A DNA stretch of 64,000 nucleotides from Shinisaurus crocodilurus (GCA_021292165.1 CM037878.1:10594857-10658856), one strand, 5' to 3'. Positions 20,591 through 32,275 are shown, counted from the stretch's first letter. The notes: generated by a model from the letters alone, not told the origin. Numbers and translations are program-made.

Positions 20591-20744
20591 ACTTTCTCTA
20601 CACCATGCATAATTGTTTAATCCTAATGTATATTTATTAGTTGTTTAATCCACATATACATTTATTAATGTGAGATTTTGTGTGTGTGTCATTATTTAAA
20701 TCTTGTTATGACTTGTAACTGTTAATTATTGAGAAATAGCCGCT

Positions 20745-21764
20745 GGGAGCTATCATCAGGAGGTTTGGGGTGCGTTGTCATCAGTATGCGGATGACACGC
20801 AGCTCTACCTCTCTTTCAAGTCCTCACCAAGGTTGGCCGTTGAGACCCTGTCCAAGTGCCTGGAGTCAGTGGCTGGCTGGATGGGAAGGAACATGCTGAA
20901 ACTGAACCCCGACAAGACCGAGGTACTTCTGGTGGGGGACAAGGGGAGGTTAGGGGATGTTGACCTGGTGCTGAATGGGGTACATCTACCCCTGAAGGAC
21001 CAGGTCCGCAGCTTGGGGGTCATTTTAGACTCCCAGCTGTCCATGGAGGCTCAAGTGTCAGCTGTGAGCCGGGCGGCACTGTATCAACTCCATCTGATAC
21101 GGCAGCTGCGCCCCTACCTTCCTAATCATCTGCTCCCATTAGTGGTTCATGCCTTGGTCTCCTCCCGCCTAGACTACTGTAATGCACTCTACGTGGGGTT
21201 ACCCTGGAAGACGGTTCGGAAGCTACAATTGGTACAGAATGCGGCGGCTCGCCTGGTTAAAGGCAGCCGCCGGCGGGATCACATCACTCCAGTGCTCAAG
21301 GAGCTGCACTGGCTACCAGTTGCTTGCCAAGCCGAATTCAAGGTGTTGGTTTTGACCTTTAAAACCCTACACGGCTCCAGTCCAGTTTATCTCAAGGAGC
21401 GTCTCGGCGACGTCTCCGGCAACACCAAGTAGGCCGCTCAACAAGATCTGCCACAGACGGCCTTCTCCTTATCCCATCAGCCAGAGCAGCTAGACTGGTG
21501 GGGACAAGGAAAAGGGCCTTTTCTGTGGTGGCCCCCGTACTGTGGAACTCTCTCCCGAGTGCCCTCCACCATGCCCCCTCTCCGCCACTCACTAAAAACA
21601 CGGCTGTTCAGGCAGGAATATGGGGTGGGCTAATGATTTTAAAATTTTATACTGTTTTAAATGTATTTTAATCTGTATTTTATTATGCTGTACATCGCCC
21701 AGAGTGGCCGGTTTGCTGGCCAGATGGGTGATCCACAAATTTAACAAATAAATAAATAAATAAA
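20745..21764 (+). mobile_element. L2 LINE, C-terminal reverse transcriptase and 3' end
   Basis: An open frame at 20770-21432 encodes the L2 reverse-transcriptase second half: catalytic YADD (HQYADDTQLYL), KTEVLLVG, LGVILDSQLSMEAQV, LDYCNALYVGLP, LQLVQNAAARLV and HWLPV. The frame is open for 220 residues, then shifts near the C-terminus. The 3' UTR ends CCACAAATTTAACAAAT with a (TAAA)n tail. It lacks the endonuclease and RT N-terminus. Confidence 0.9.
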
Positions 21765-21782
21765 TGTTGCTATATTCTAGAA

Positions 21783-22016
21783 CAGGGCTCTCCAACCTTG
21801 GGTCCCCAGATGTTTTTGGCCTACAACTCCCAGCATGCCCCAGCCAGCTCTCCAACCTTGGGTCCCCAGATGTTTTTGGCCTACAACTCCCAGCATGCCC
21901 CAGCCAGCTCTCCAACCTTGGGTCCCCAGATGTTTTTGGCCTACAACTCCCAGCATGCCCCAGCCAGCTACATTGTAGACCAAAAACATCTGGGGACCCA
22001 AGGTTGGAGAGCCCTA
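21783..22016. mobile_element. Palindromic hAT-type MITE with its left arm in three tandem copies
   Basis: The start is CAGGGCTCTCCAACC and the end GGTTGGAGAGCCCT. The left arm is present as three identical 60-bp units (21787-21846, 21847-21906, 21907-21966). A shortened right arm follows. Flanks TTCTAGAA and TTCTAGAG form a 7-of-8 target duplication around the whole block, so the triplication lies inside the element. Confidence 0.9.
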
Positions 22017-22020
22017 TTCT

Positions 22021-22240
22021 AGAGCCAGTGTGGTGTAGCGCTGAAGACTGAGGAGACCCAGGTTCTAGCCCTCTCTCTGTCATCCAGCCCACCGGGTGAC
22101 TTTGGGCCAATCCTTGACTCTCAGCTTAACCTACCTTACAGGGTTGTTGTGAGGATAAAATGGAGAGAAAGCGGATCAGGTGCATTGCTTTTGGCTCCTT
22201 GGAGGAAAAGGCAGGATATAAATATAATAGTACATAAATG
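22021..22240 (+). mobile_element. L2-tailed tRNA-type SINE
   Basis: Head AGAGCCAGTGTGGTGTAGCG with B-box-like GGTTCTAGCCC. Body ACAGGGTTGTTGTGAGGATA and tail GGCAGGATATAAATATAATA are shared with 34.1 kb. Confidence 0.78.
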
Positions 22241-22353
22241 AACATACTTTATTGTGGGATTTTTCTACGTTGCTGTAAGCCGCTTCAAGCACAGTCTTTC
22301 TATGGAAAAGTAGCATGCAACTATATTGACGGTGGTGATGATGATTTAGAAAT

Positions 22354-23528
22354 AGTGGAAGACCGACAACCTGGTCTTCTGCGCGGGTTCAATGCTAAGG
22401 GGGTAGCGAGTCCTGGGGGCGGGCCTTCTCCGAGTTCCCCCAGCGACTATCACCCTTAGCCCAGAACAAAGGGATAACTTATAGCCACAAAAGTATCTTT
22501 TATAAAACAAGTTTATTTACAAAATCACCTTCGCCAAGCCAGACACACGCCAGCAATACAGCTTATCAGTACGGTACAAAGTAGCAAGCAAGAAGTCTCA
22601 AGGACACCGTGATTTCAGGGCTCTCAGCTAGTTAGTTCAGCTCGGGCTCCAGCAGAGGCCCGGTCAACCGCATGCTGCTAGCTAGGTTCCCGGCGGAGGT
22701 CCGGTCTACCCAAGCGGCTAGCTGGGTTCCCGGCGGAGGTCCGGTCTACCCAGGCGGCTTGTGAGTGATTTCAGCTTGGTCTCCCGGGGGTCCGGTCAAC
22801 CCAAGCGGCCAGTGATTTCAGCTTGGTTTCCCGGGGGTCCGGTCAACCCAAGCGGCCAGTGATTTCAGCTAGCTGGAGCACGCCGGGTGCTGCTACCCGG
22901 GGTTGCCGATCCCTTCGTTCCCTTACCCCAAGCATGGGGCAAGATTGCTGATCAGGTCCAACAACTCAGTTCCCTTGCACAGGGTGTTTTATACCTTGGG
23001 TTTCAGGTAGCCCCTCCCTCTGCAATCAGGTGGGTGGCCAATCAGGTGGGTGGCCACCCTCCTCAGGTGGGCGGCCAATCAGGTGGGTTGCCACCCTCCT
23101 CAGGTGGGTGGCCAATCAGGTGGGTTGCCACCCTCCTCAGGTGGGCGGCCAATCAGGTGGGTTGCCACCCTCCTCAGGTGGGTGGCCAATCAGGTGAGTT
23201 GCCACCTTCCCCCTGTGGGGTGGGGTCCCTTTGAAGCCACTTGCTTAATGGTCCCATCTTGTGGTGTTGAATGGTCCTTTCTTATGGGTGCCGAAGTGTC
23301 TGCTCTGGCAAGGCATTCAAGTCTTATGTAGATGGGGCTGATATACGAGAGCATTGACAAACCTGGGGATGCTTCCTGGCTTCCCCCCTGGGGTGATTCT
23401 ATGCAGATGTTGTTTGTCCCCTTTGGTCTCTGTGGAGACTGGCTGTCTCCCCCCCCCCCCGTCTCCTTCCCCCCTCCTTGGTGAGTGTGTGTGTGTCAGA
23501 TAGGGGTTTTAGGTTGGCTTTCTCCACA
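22354..23528 (-). mobile_element. Solo LTR, copy 1
   Basis: It is the reverse-complement homologue of 48018-49062. The perfect 5-bp target duplication is GAAAT (22349-22353 and 23529-23533). On the minus strand it runs TGTGGAGAAAGCC to GGTCTTCCACT. It contains tandem 37-bp CCAAT-box units (about 23024-23200), a TATAAAA box (about 22990) and an AATAAA signal (about 22515). No internal retroviral genes adjoin it. A 5-bp duplication fits Ty3/gypsy-type or ERV-L-type elements. Confidence 0.85.
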
Positions 23529-23533
23529 GAAAT

Positions 23534-24375
23534 GAAGCACTATTTCCAGTCTCCCACGATGTACCCTAGTTCTACTCACTGGCAGATGCCAACAGTGCCT
23601 CCCTATTCAGAAGCATCCTCTTCAAGGCCACCTTTCCCAGGGCTCTCCCCGGCCTCTGTGTACACAGATTTGGCATCCTTCTTCTTTGCCGGGCCCTGCT
23701 AGGAGCAGCGCTGCTCGCACCTCTCCTGCGGGACGCATCGTCTGTCGCTACTAGGACGATGGAGCATTGGCAGCAGCTGCAGCGGAGAAAAGGGAGCAGC
23801 GCTCAAAAGGGTCTCCAGGTTATTTATGCAGCCCGTTCTGGGCTGCTCTCTGACTTCTGGCAGCCGGCCGGCGCCTTTTTCCTGCCGTGCAGACGGGCCT
23901 CACGTTGGCAGTCCCCCTGGCCAAGAGCTGCCGGCAACCCATCAGCTGCAGAACGGTGATTCTAAGGAGAGGTCTGGCAAGCGAAACCCTGGCAGCACCC
24001 CTTTGCACGGATGTCGGTGAGGTGGGCCAAGCTGCAGGCCTCGTAGGCGAAGGCACAGCAAGGCTAGCATTCAATTATTCATTCAACTTCTAGGCTGCCA
24101 AGAACCAAAGTTCTCTGTGCGGTGTACAAGTAATTTTGTTGTTGTTTTTTAAATCCCTAAGTTATAGATATCACAATAAAAACAATAATAAAAGAGCATA
24201 AAGTAAACTAACACAGAGTAAACTCAGTCAGTGAAGGGGTAAGAATAATGCAGCACGTAATAACAAAATAAACCCTTCAGCAAACAATAAAATTGTCCAT
24301 AGATCTAGAAGCACTCAAACAGTTCTACGCTCTTGTTTCAAAGTCGGTGTACTTTGCAGCCCACAGACTCACACA
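23534..24375. other. Unassigned sequence
   Basis: No gene is recognised. An AT-rich segment at about 24120-24300 may be an old LINE 3' end. Confidence 0.3.
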
Positions 24376-24378
24376 GAG

Positions 24379-24682
24379 GCTGAGTTCAGGCAACATGAGA
24401 ACCCAAGGGTCATCATGTTGTCTGAACTCAGGCTTCAAGGGTTGAGTGTGGGTTGTTGCTGAACCGCGGGTTACCGTGTCGTCTGAATCCCACCGGGATA
24501 ACAAACTGTGGTGAAAACAAACCCTGGGTTGTTCTCTTCATGGGTTGTTTGTTCATGGTTAAAGAAGCCGTGGTTTGTTGGCGCAGCTGGGTTCAGACAA
24601 CACGACAACCCACATTTCAGCAACGACCCGCGCTCAAGCCATACTCAACCCTTGAGTGTGGGTTATCAAGTTGTCCGAGCCC
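24379..24682. mobile_element. Foldback MITE cluster, GGTTCAGACAACACGA family
   Basis: GAGTTCAGGCAACATGAGAA with CATCATGTTGTCTGAACTC forms one hairpin. GGGTTCAGACAACACGACAA with GTGTGGGTTATCAAGTTGTC forms another. Same family as 2643-2956. Confidence 0.65.
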
Positions 24683-24711
24683 CGTCAATCTCTGCCTTCC
24701 AAACAAACCTA

Positions 24712-24770
24712 CGTTTTATTTATTTATTTTACTATATTATATTTGTTAATCGCCCGTCTGGCCGGTCACT
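24712..24770 (-). mobile_element. L2 LINE 3' tip
   Basis: TTTATTTATTTATTTTAC with TTAATCGCCCGTCTGGCCGG is the reversed L2 3' end seen at 30.3 kb. Confidence 0.55.
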
Positions 24771-24924
24771 TTGTTTTTAAACAAAGCCTTTCCACGGAGC
24801 TCTCTCAGGCTGTGGCCCCGCTCTCCTCAGGCCAGAAGCAGCAGTTGTTGCTCTCAGCCAGGTTCCTCCCAGGAAGCCCGACCCACTCAAGCCTTCTTTC
24901 ATATTGTTATAACTATAGATTGTT

Positions 24925-25829
24925 TGGGGCAAGCTAACCCTTTGGTGACGCCATCTATCCAGCTTGGCGGGACAATACTGGAAAACGTCGATCATTTCCT
25001 CTATCTTGGCAGCTATCTTTCTGTTACAGCTAACATCGACAGTGAAATCCAGCATCGTCTGAGCTCCGCAAGTGCCGCATTTTCTCGAATGAAACATAAG
25101 AATGTTCGAGGATCGGGATATTTGTAAGAAGACCAAAACACTGGTTTATGAAGCCATTGTATTGCCAACTTTATTGTATGCCTGCGAAACATGATCTATC
25201 TATAAACGTCACTTCCACCTCCTTGAAAGATTTCACCAACGTTCCCTCCGGAAAATCCTGCGAATCACTTGGGAAGATAGGCGAACAAATGTCAGTGTAC
25301 TGGAAGAAGCAAAGACTACTAGCGTTGAAAAAATGATCCTTCAACGCCAACTTCAGTGGACCGGTCATGTTGTTCGAATGCCTGACTGCCGTCTCCCAAA
25401 GCAGTTACTTTACTCCCAACTCAAGGATGGAAAGCGGAATATCGGTGGTCAATATAAGAGGTTTAAAGATGTTCATAAGGCTAATCTAAAAAAATGCAAT
25501 ATAAACATCGAAAACTGGGAAGCTCTGGCCCATGAACGATCTAAATGGAGGTTGGCCTTTCACAAAGGTTCCATGGACTTTGAAGAAGCCCGAGTGCAAG
25601 GTGAAAGGGAGAAACGTGCTAAGCGAAAAGCACGTCAAATGAATCCTTTACAGGACCATCTTCTATCTGGTAACCTGTGTCCTCACTGTGGGAAGCTGTG
25701 TGGATCTAGAATTGGCCTCCACAGTCACTTACGGACCCATCGCTAGAGTCTACACAATCTTCTTTAGAATTTCCTCCTTTTATCCCGGAAGACAATCTTA
25801 CTCGGTCACGAGTGATCGCCTGATGATGA
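24925..25829 (+). mobile_element. Non-LTR retrotransposon C-terminus with C2H2 finger, copy 2
   Basis: The homologous coding region runs from IQLGGTILENVDHFLYLGSY through LLYACET to the C2H2 finger at about 25674-25746, with at least one frameshift and a stop near 25192. The 3' UTR (AGACTCTAGCG on the reverse strand, CGAGTAAGATTGTCTTCC) ends in a short (GAT)n. Confidence 0.82.
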
Positions 25830-26310
25830 GAGTAGACACATTGAAATCAATGGAACTTAAGTTAATCCTGAGTCATCTAGGTCTGAGTGATTTCACCGGG
25901 TCCCCCATAAGTAGGACTAAATCTGGTTCTAACCCGTGAATTATGTTCATGCGTAGTTTGGCCTGAAGCCAACCTACCCGCCCAAGGGAGCAGGAAATGG
26001 CTGAAATAAGGGAGAAAGTCAGCCAGACAAGGCCCAAACCAGGGGTGTTCAACTTCTGGCCCTTGGGTCAGATCCAGCCTACTTGGGGTCTGACCCTCAT
26101 CTTCCTCTGGGTTGCTGCTGTTCTGCTCTTTCCCTCCTTACCAGATTTTTTGGCGATCCGATAAAAGGATGGACGCAGCAGTGGGAAAGCACAGACTGAT
26201 TACAAATGGATCAGGAGGAGATCTGGATCCTCCGTAAAATTCCGTGAACGTGGCAGGGCAATTGCAAAATAAGAGCCACACCTGCAAGGGTCCCGGGACT
26301 CTTCCTGTCG
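25830..26310. other. Unassigned sequence
   Basis: About 26040-26095 (GGGGTGTTCAACTTCTGGCC) resembles an end of an old hAT element. No gene. Confidence 0.3.
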
Positions 26311-26314
26311 GCAG

Positions 26315-26515
26315 ATTTTTATTTTTTTTTCTTTATTATATTTCTATCCCGCCTTTTTTCCTGCAAGGAACCCAAGGCGGCTTACATAATCCTCCTCCTT
26401 CTCTCCATTTTATCCTCACAACAACCCTGTGAGGTAGGTTAGGCTGAGAGTCCGCGACTGGCCCAAAGTCACCCAGCGAGCTTCACGGCTGAGTGGGGGG
26501 ACTAGACTAGACTAG
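26315..26515 (-). mobile_element. L2-tailed tRNA-type SINE
   Basis: Plus-strand CCTGCAAGGAACCCAAGGCG, TCACAACAACCCTGTGAGG and GCCCAAAGTCACCCAGCGAG are the reversed SINE body and tail. The head is partly missing. Confidence 0.75.
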
Positions 26516-26519
26516 CATA

Positions 26520-28340
26520 CCTAGTTCTCTTGGGGAGGGGACCACTCCCTGATTTGCTGACCCTGATGCCACTCTATTTGTCAGTCCCGTGTCACTTCCT
26601 TCCTGTGCCCCCCCCTACCCTTTTTCCTTACCCTCCTCTGCCACCCCTGAAAAGATCTGCCCGTTTCTGATTGGCGCCTCCTCTCTTTGAAGCCAGGCAG
26701 GCTTCTGGAAGAAGGAGCTCAACTCCTGTCCGCTTTCTTTTCAGGAGATTTTTTAACAAATGCGTTTTTTTGCAGGCGGTGGTGGTGGTCCTTTATATTC
26801 AATCCGTCACTCTTTTTGCAGAATCAAGAAGTCTGGTTTGTGGATTTGAGTCCCCCCCCCCACCACCACCACTCAGCCCCCTTGAACACTGGGATTTCTT
26901 CCCCCCCCCCGCCGCCCAAAAAAAACAAAACACCCCCTTCTCTCTTTGGAACAAGTTAACTCTTCCCCAGTGGTTTTGTGACTTCCGAATTGCATTCGTG
27001 GCGGTGTGCTGTTCTTTGCTTTCCAGAGAGTTTGCTTTGTCCTTTCCAAATACTCCCAAGTATTCAAAGATTGATTACAGTCTGAGACCAGCATAAGACA
27101 ACTTTTCAAAGCGGAATGAGGAGAGCACTTAGGTATCACCCTCATGCTCCACCAGTTTGTGGGGAGGGAGTTAAAAGTCCATTTAAAAATTCAGGGTCTC
27201 CCCATGTACGGGGGGGGGGCTGGCATGCTGAAAGACACCCCCCCAACCCTCTCTCCAACCTGTTTTTGTGGCTGGGGCCGCTACAGTGGAACCTCCCAAC
27301 ATTTTGTGACTTGTCACCCGCACCCTTGAGGACTCCTGGCTTTGTGGTAGAGCTGGCCGTGTGTGTGTGGGGGGGGAGAAACAAAGCAGGAAACAAAACA
27401 AAAAAGCTGCCCCTTTTGTCTTCCCCTCTGCAGGCCTTGAGAAAGTAGGCTTGCCTGGTCTCCAGGTTTGACCAGAAGTTCTTCCACGGTTTTCGCCTCC
27501 ATCCATTGCAGGGTTTTCAACAGAAGGAGTGACAACTCAGGGCGAAGAGATGGAAGGAAGCAGGCAGCAGCGATTTTCAGCTTGGCTCCAGAGCTTAGCG
27601 ACGTCCCCATGTTCACAGAATCGTAGCGTTGGAGGGGGCACGGTAAGCCATTTAGTCCAACCCAGGGGAGGGCCACCCTGCGGGCCAAGCCCACTCCCCT
27701 CCCCAAGCTCCACCCCCTGGCCCGGAGGCTCCCAGTGGCTTTGTGGGGAAGCAGGGAGGGGAATCCCCCTTGCTAATCCCGATCCGGAGACAGCACAAGG
27801 GGAATCCCCTGCCTACCACGCCACCTCCTACGAGAGGGTGAGTGGCGCACAGGGGAACCCCCTTGTTATCTCCTATTGCAGATCGGAGATAACAAAGGGA
27901 CTGGGGGGGAGAAGCAGCGGCCTCGCCTGCCTGGCGTCTTCTCCCCATTGGGATAAGGCGCTGGGCAGGCAAACCCGGTTCCCGGCAGCTACAGCAAGAG
28001 GATGATCCTCCTGACCTGGGTGCTGGGATCCAAAGGCTTCATGTGCCCCACATCCTCTCCCCAGTGGGAGAAGGCACAGGGCAGGTGAAGCCCGTCAGGA
28101 AGCTCGTCCCCTCGGTGTGGCTGCTGGGAACCAAGTGACATCAGGGGTGCGGCCCGGCCCCCGGTGGGTGGGGTCATCTGCCCCCCACTGCATTATGGTT
28201 GCCTGCCCTGGCCCAGTCCACTGCTCGATGCAGAGCTAGAGCTTGTCTGAGAGGGGCAGCCCTACCGTTCGGCAGGGTGAGGCAGCCGCCTCAGGAGGCA
28301 GCAGCTGCAGCAGGGGCCTCAAGGAGAGAATAGTGAGCCT
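26520..28340. other. Unassigned sequence
   Basis: About 1.8 kb with C-tracts and old repeat-like fragments (e.g. 27655-27720, CCACCCTGCGGGCCAAGCCC). No open frame has a recognisable domain. Confidence 0.35.
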
Positions 28341-28343
28341 TAC

Positions 28344-28887
28344 TGTGAGAGTTGGACTGACCCGGGTTCAAAAGCTCCCCTAGCCAATGACCCCCAGTCC
28401 CAGTCACGCAGGCGGAAGGAGGAGATAACAGCAGTTAATAAAGATTAAAGAGTTTATTTGTAAGACCCAATTACATGGGATTAAGGCAATCAATGCATCT
28501 ATTACTCACTACATCATTGCAGACTCAAATCCACTACCCCAGTGGTAAGGCTAGATGAAGTGAAGTCCAAGAGACATGTCGTGTCGAGACGAGCAACACA
28601 GCAAGTGGAAGAGAGAGGTGACGGAATGAAGCTATCAGCAACTGTGTTAGCTTTTATACCACAGACCCTGCACTTATAAATAGGATATTACTCACCCCAG
28701 TGTATAACCTATTCATCAACATGTTGATCCCAACCTGTTCAAGGCTGCTGAGTCATGTCACCTCAAGACTATGTCTCATGACCAAAGACCTTCTGTACTT
28801 GAACTCAAGTAACACCCACCAGGTCAGGTGATAATCTCGATGTCAGGTGGTAATCTCGTTCTGCCTATGCAAAACCCAACACTTACA
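28344..28887 (-). mobile_element. Probable solo LTR of a second type
   Basis: On the minus strand it begins TGTAAGTGTTGGG, has a GTATAAAAGC box (about 28652-28661), an AATAAACTC poly-A signal (about 28447-28455) and ends CCAACTCTCACA. These TG...CA ends with a promoter and poly-A order look like an LTR. No target duplication was found, so the boundaries are tentative. Confidence 0.5.
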
Positions 28888-28995
28888 GCCCACTCTGTGC
28901 CCCCTAAGCTAGTCTGCTGCCTTCCAGTTCAGTGGGGGACATTGTCCCATCATTAGTGAGGAAGACAGATTAATCTGCCCATTCAGTCAGCTTGT

Positions 28996-29279
28996 ATTTT
29001 TGTATCATATTTATACCCCGCCCGTTTTCCTGCAAGGAACCCAAGGCGGCTTGCATAATCCTCCTCCTCCTCCTCCTCCTCCTCCTCCTCCTCCTCCTCC
29101 TCCTCCTCCTCCTCCTCCTCCTCTCCATTGCATCCTCACAACAACCCTGTGAGGTAGGTCAGGCTGAGAGGCAGTGAGTGGCCCAAAGTCTCCCAGCGAG
29201 CTTCATGGCCGAGTGGGGACTAGGGCCAGGATCTCCCGAGTCCCAGTCCGACACTCTCACCACTATGCCACACTGGATC
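28996..29279 (-). mobile_element. L2-tailed tRNA-type SINE with an expanded (CTC)n
   Basis: A complete reversed SINE from ATATTTATACCCCGCC to CACTATGCCACACTGG. The usual short CTC stretch is expanded to about 20 units at 29061-29122. Confidence 0.85.
29061..29122. repeat. (CTC)n trinucleotide repeat
   Basis: About 20 perfect units inside the SINE. Confidence 0.9.
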
Positions 29280-29619
29280 CTTTTTGTACATGGAATGGGA
29301 GGGGGGCGCCATCTTCTCCTGGGCCGGCCCTGCAGCCTAATAGACCCTCAGCCAGCCTCTGCTTGAAGACCTCCAGCAAGGGAGAGCCATTCTGCTCCTC
29401 CCATGAGCCACCGGGTGCAGCCAGGCTCCGCCCCTTCATGCACCAACTTCCACCACCCTCTGCCGCTCCCAGGCACCAATAGGCTCCGGTCCATCCCACC
29501 AGGCTCCACCCACTGGCTCCCAGGCTCCACCCACCACACCGTGGGGAGGGCCCCCCTCATTCCACAGCCATGCTGGCCAGGAGGCCCCTGGTGCAAATCC
29601 CGGCTCATGGCTCCGAGGG

Positions 29620-29940
29620 CAGTGAATTGTCAGCGTTCAGCTGCAAACTCTTTTGCTGCAAACCTGGCTGTCAAGAAATCGGAGAGGGCAGCTTTTCCGG
29701 CCGAGCTCTTTGTCATTACATATTAAGTCAGAAAACATCTGCAGAGGTTGGCAAAGAAACAAATAGTCTCTCTCGAGCGGCTGAAGGGGGACGGTGTTTA
29801 CACAAATCCTGAATTAGATTAGTGGATCTCCGACGACTCCGCTCCGCTCCTTCCTTGTTCAAGCACTTCGGACAACTCGTGTCATCATCGCCCGCCTCAT
29901 TAAAGATAAGCACATTAAAGAGGAGCGCCGGAAAGGGAGG
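29620..29940. other. Possible conserved non-coding element
   Basis: Complex, low-repeat sequence with TTGTCATTACATATTAAGTC, CCTGAATTAGATTAGTGG and CTCATTAAAGATAAGCAC. No coding frame. Conservation is inferred from texture only. Confidence 0.3.
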
Positions 29941-29985
29941 AGGGTTGGTTCCAGGGACGAGGAGACTCCGCTGTTGCAGTGTTTG

Positions 29986-30098
29986 CAGCCTTCCCCAAAC
30001 TGGTCCCCCTCCAGAGGTGTTGGACTACAACTCCCATCGCCCCAGGAGGATGGGACTGGCGGCCCAACGCATGTGGAGTGTGCAAGATTGAGGGAGGC
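29986..30098. mobile_element. Palindromic MITE, family B, diverged
   Basis: CAGCCTTCCCCAAACTGG and GTGTTGGACTACAACTCCC on the left; the right arm is degraded. Confidence 0.55.
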
Positions 30099-30179
30099 CG
30101 CGTCAGGGTCACCTCCCTCAGCTCCGCAAGTGCGCAATCCTACGCATGGAAAGGCTACGCTGTTCCACAGGCCTGACAG

Positions 30180-30245
30180 CAGTGTTCTCCAACCTTTGGG
30201 TCCCCAGATGTCTTTGGCCTACAACTCCCAGCATGCCCCAGCCAG
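30180..30245 (+). mobile_element. Single left arm of palindromic MITE family A
   Basis: CAGTGTTCTCCAACC to CAGCATGCCCCAGCCAG with no mirrored arm; CACTG occurs at about 30257-30261. Confidence 0.65.
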
Positions 30246-30296
30246 AGGCAGCCAACACTGAGGCAAGGCAGGCTTCCGTCTCGGGACCTAGAAGTC

Positions 30297-30665
30297 TTTA
30301 TTTATTTATTTATTTATTATATTTATCAATCGCCCATCTGGCCGGCCACCCGGCCACCCTGGGCGATGTACAATTAAAATACAGCAAAACAACACAATAA
30401 AATATATAATAATTAAAACACTATAAAAAATTCTCATTAAAAACCTAACCCGCCCCATATTCCCGCCTGAACAGCCATGTTTTTAATGCACGGCGGAAGC
30501 TCATCACGGAGGGGGCATGGCGAAGGTCACTAGGGAGGGAGTTCCATAATGTGGGGGCCGCCACAGAGAAGGCCCTCTTCCTAGTCCCCACCAGCCTGGC
30601 TGCTCTGGCTGATGGGATAAGGAGAAGGCCGTCCGTGGCAGACCTTGTTGAGCGGGCCTTTAAAG
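30297..30665 (-). mobile_element. L2 LINE 3' end
   Basis: Plus-strand (TTTA)n, then ATCGCCCATCTGGCCGGCC, then the reversed coding remnant with CCTCTTCCTAGTCCCCACCA. Homologous to the 3' part of the element at 20.7 kb. Confidence 0.8.
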
Positions 30666-30825
30666 GCCCTGACGAGGATACCCGCTCTCCTTCCGCCCGT
30701 GTCCCCTCTGCCTCTGTTTTCCCGCCGCCAACCCTGCCTGCCTGCCGTGTGACACATCTGGAGTTCTGCTCATCACATCAGCAGAGGCAGAACGGGTGGG
30801 TGGGTGGGAGATTCCGCTGGGGATT

Positions 30826-31004
30826 TCATAGATTTCCATAGATCATAGAGTCGGAAGGAGCCTACGAGGCCATCGAGTCCAACCCCCTGCTCCATGCAGG
30901 AAACTAGAGGAGGGGGTCTCCCATCCAAGTCATCACCAGGCCTGACCCTGCTTAGCTGCTTTCCACGCTCAGACAAGCTGAGCCAGCGTGAGCCACAGGC
31001 CTGT
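30826..31004 (-). mobile_element. 5S-rRNA-derived SINE with CR1-type tail
   Basis: On the minus strand the 5S internal promoter is evident: AGCTAAGCAGGGTCAGGCCT, then GATGACTTGGATGGGAGACC. The 3' part is the CR1 3' tail (TCGATGGCCTCGTAGGCTCC, then ATGATCTATGG). Same family as 53897-54065. Confidence 0.85.
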
Positions 31005-31810
31005 GAGGGAAGAGGCATCTGCCTCGCACTGGAGGATTTAAAAGTCTTATGAATCGAGGGTGTCTGTGCTGCAAGGTGGGCAACGCTAAGATGAGAGACG
31101 GCCAGGGCCGGTGCTACCATTAGGCCAACTAGGCAGCTGCCTAGGGCGCAGGGCTAAAGGGGGCGCCAGAAATGCCTTGAAAAAAATACACAGCGCTCTC
31201 AAGTGGGAGGGGGGGCGCTAAATATCTGATCTTGCCTAGGGCACCAAACTGCCTTGCACCGGTCCTGGAGACGGCTAGAAAAGATGCACAAAGCAGACAT
31301 TCTTCCAGAACCAAAAGCCCTTCTTTGGGGCAACTAGAGTGTTGCACGCTCCCCACTTCCTCAGGGTTCTCTTTTCCTGGAGGAATAGGGCCAGGAAAAC
31401 ACAGCCTGGCTGGCGACACACTACTGTGGCCCGCCAGAGCGTACTTGTTGGCAAGCGCAGAGGTGAGGTTGCCAACTTTGTTACTGGCCCCCTGGCTCCT
31501 TCCTGTGCATTAGAACAAAAGGGATCTGCAGGCGTTAGCAAGAGTTGCTGTTCCAGGCACAGGAAGAGGCCAGAACATTTCCTCCCCCCATGGTCAGTTG
31601 GCAACCCTACTGGGAGGGGGGCAGTAGAGCTGTCAGGATGGCCATGATGGTAAGAGGAAGGTGGTCCGGAGGCTTGCATGAATGCCCCCTCTATCCCCAC
31701 CCACTGAAAAGCAATGAAGTTCTGAAAAGCAATGAAGTTTCTGCCCTGGGCTGTCTGCAAAACCTCCTTTCTAAATTGACCCCCCCCCTTCCCTGGCCTA
31801 GAACAAAGCG
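31005..31810. other. Unassigned sequence
   Basis: No gene or clear repeat. TGAAAAGCAATGAAGTT is directly duplicated at about 31705-31740. Confidence 0.3.
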
Positions 31811-31814
31811 GATA

Positions 31815-31936
31815 CAGCCTTCCCCAACCTCCAGACGTGTTGGACCACAACTCCCATCACCCCCAGCCAGTCTCGGCCGTGGGTGATGGGAGTTGTAGTC
31901 CAACAGGTCTGGAGGGCGCCGGGTTGGGGAAGGCTG
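31815..31936. mobile_element. Palindromic MITE, family B
   Basis: CAGCCTTCCCCAACCTCCAG to GCCGGGTTGGGGAAGGCTG; the arms share GTTGGAC(C/T)ACAACTCCCATC. No clear 8-bp duplication. Confidence 0.78.
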
Positions 31937-32084
31937 CTCCTTCCAGCCTTTCAGCTCCCAGGTTTTGCCTCTCTGCCCTCCCCACACACCACCTCTGGGC
32001 GTCGCTCTCCGCCCCACCCCGGCTGGCTTTTCTTTTATTCCTCTCTAACCCGCTGATGTATTCATGCCTCAACGGCAGGTGACA

Positions 32085-32275
32085 AATAGGATTTTTCCAC
32101 TTGTATGATCAACGCGGCGTGATTTTGCAATTGAAAATGCAAAACCAAACGCAGCGCGGGCTGCACACGCCGGGGCTTCCCGGCGACGCGGCTCCTTTGC
32201 TATTTATCCAGGCAACGGGGTGAATTAATTGTCCGGCAACAACAGCAACAAAAAAAGTCCTCTCCAAAGTCGTCC
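32085..32275. other. Possible conserved non-coding element
   Basis: TTTTGCAATTGAAAATGC, CTTTGCTATTTATCCAGGC and GTGAATTAATTGTCCGG occur in a low-repeat stretch with no coding frame. Confidence 0.3.

Noticed and set aside
21764..22051. CRISPR-like array because of 60-bp spaced repeats
   Set aside because: The units are directly abutting with no spacers, lie in a vertebrate MITE, and have a target duplication around them.
22887..23331. Repetitive Gly/Gln/Val open frames resembling a repeat protein
   Set aside because: They are the 37-bp tandem units of a solo LTR, not a coding repeat.
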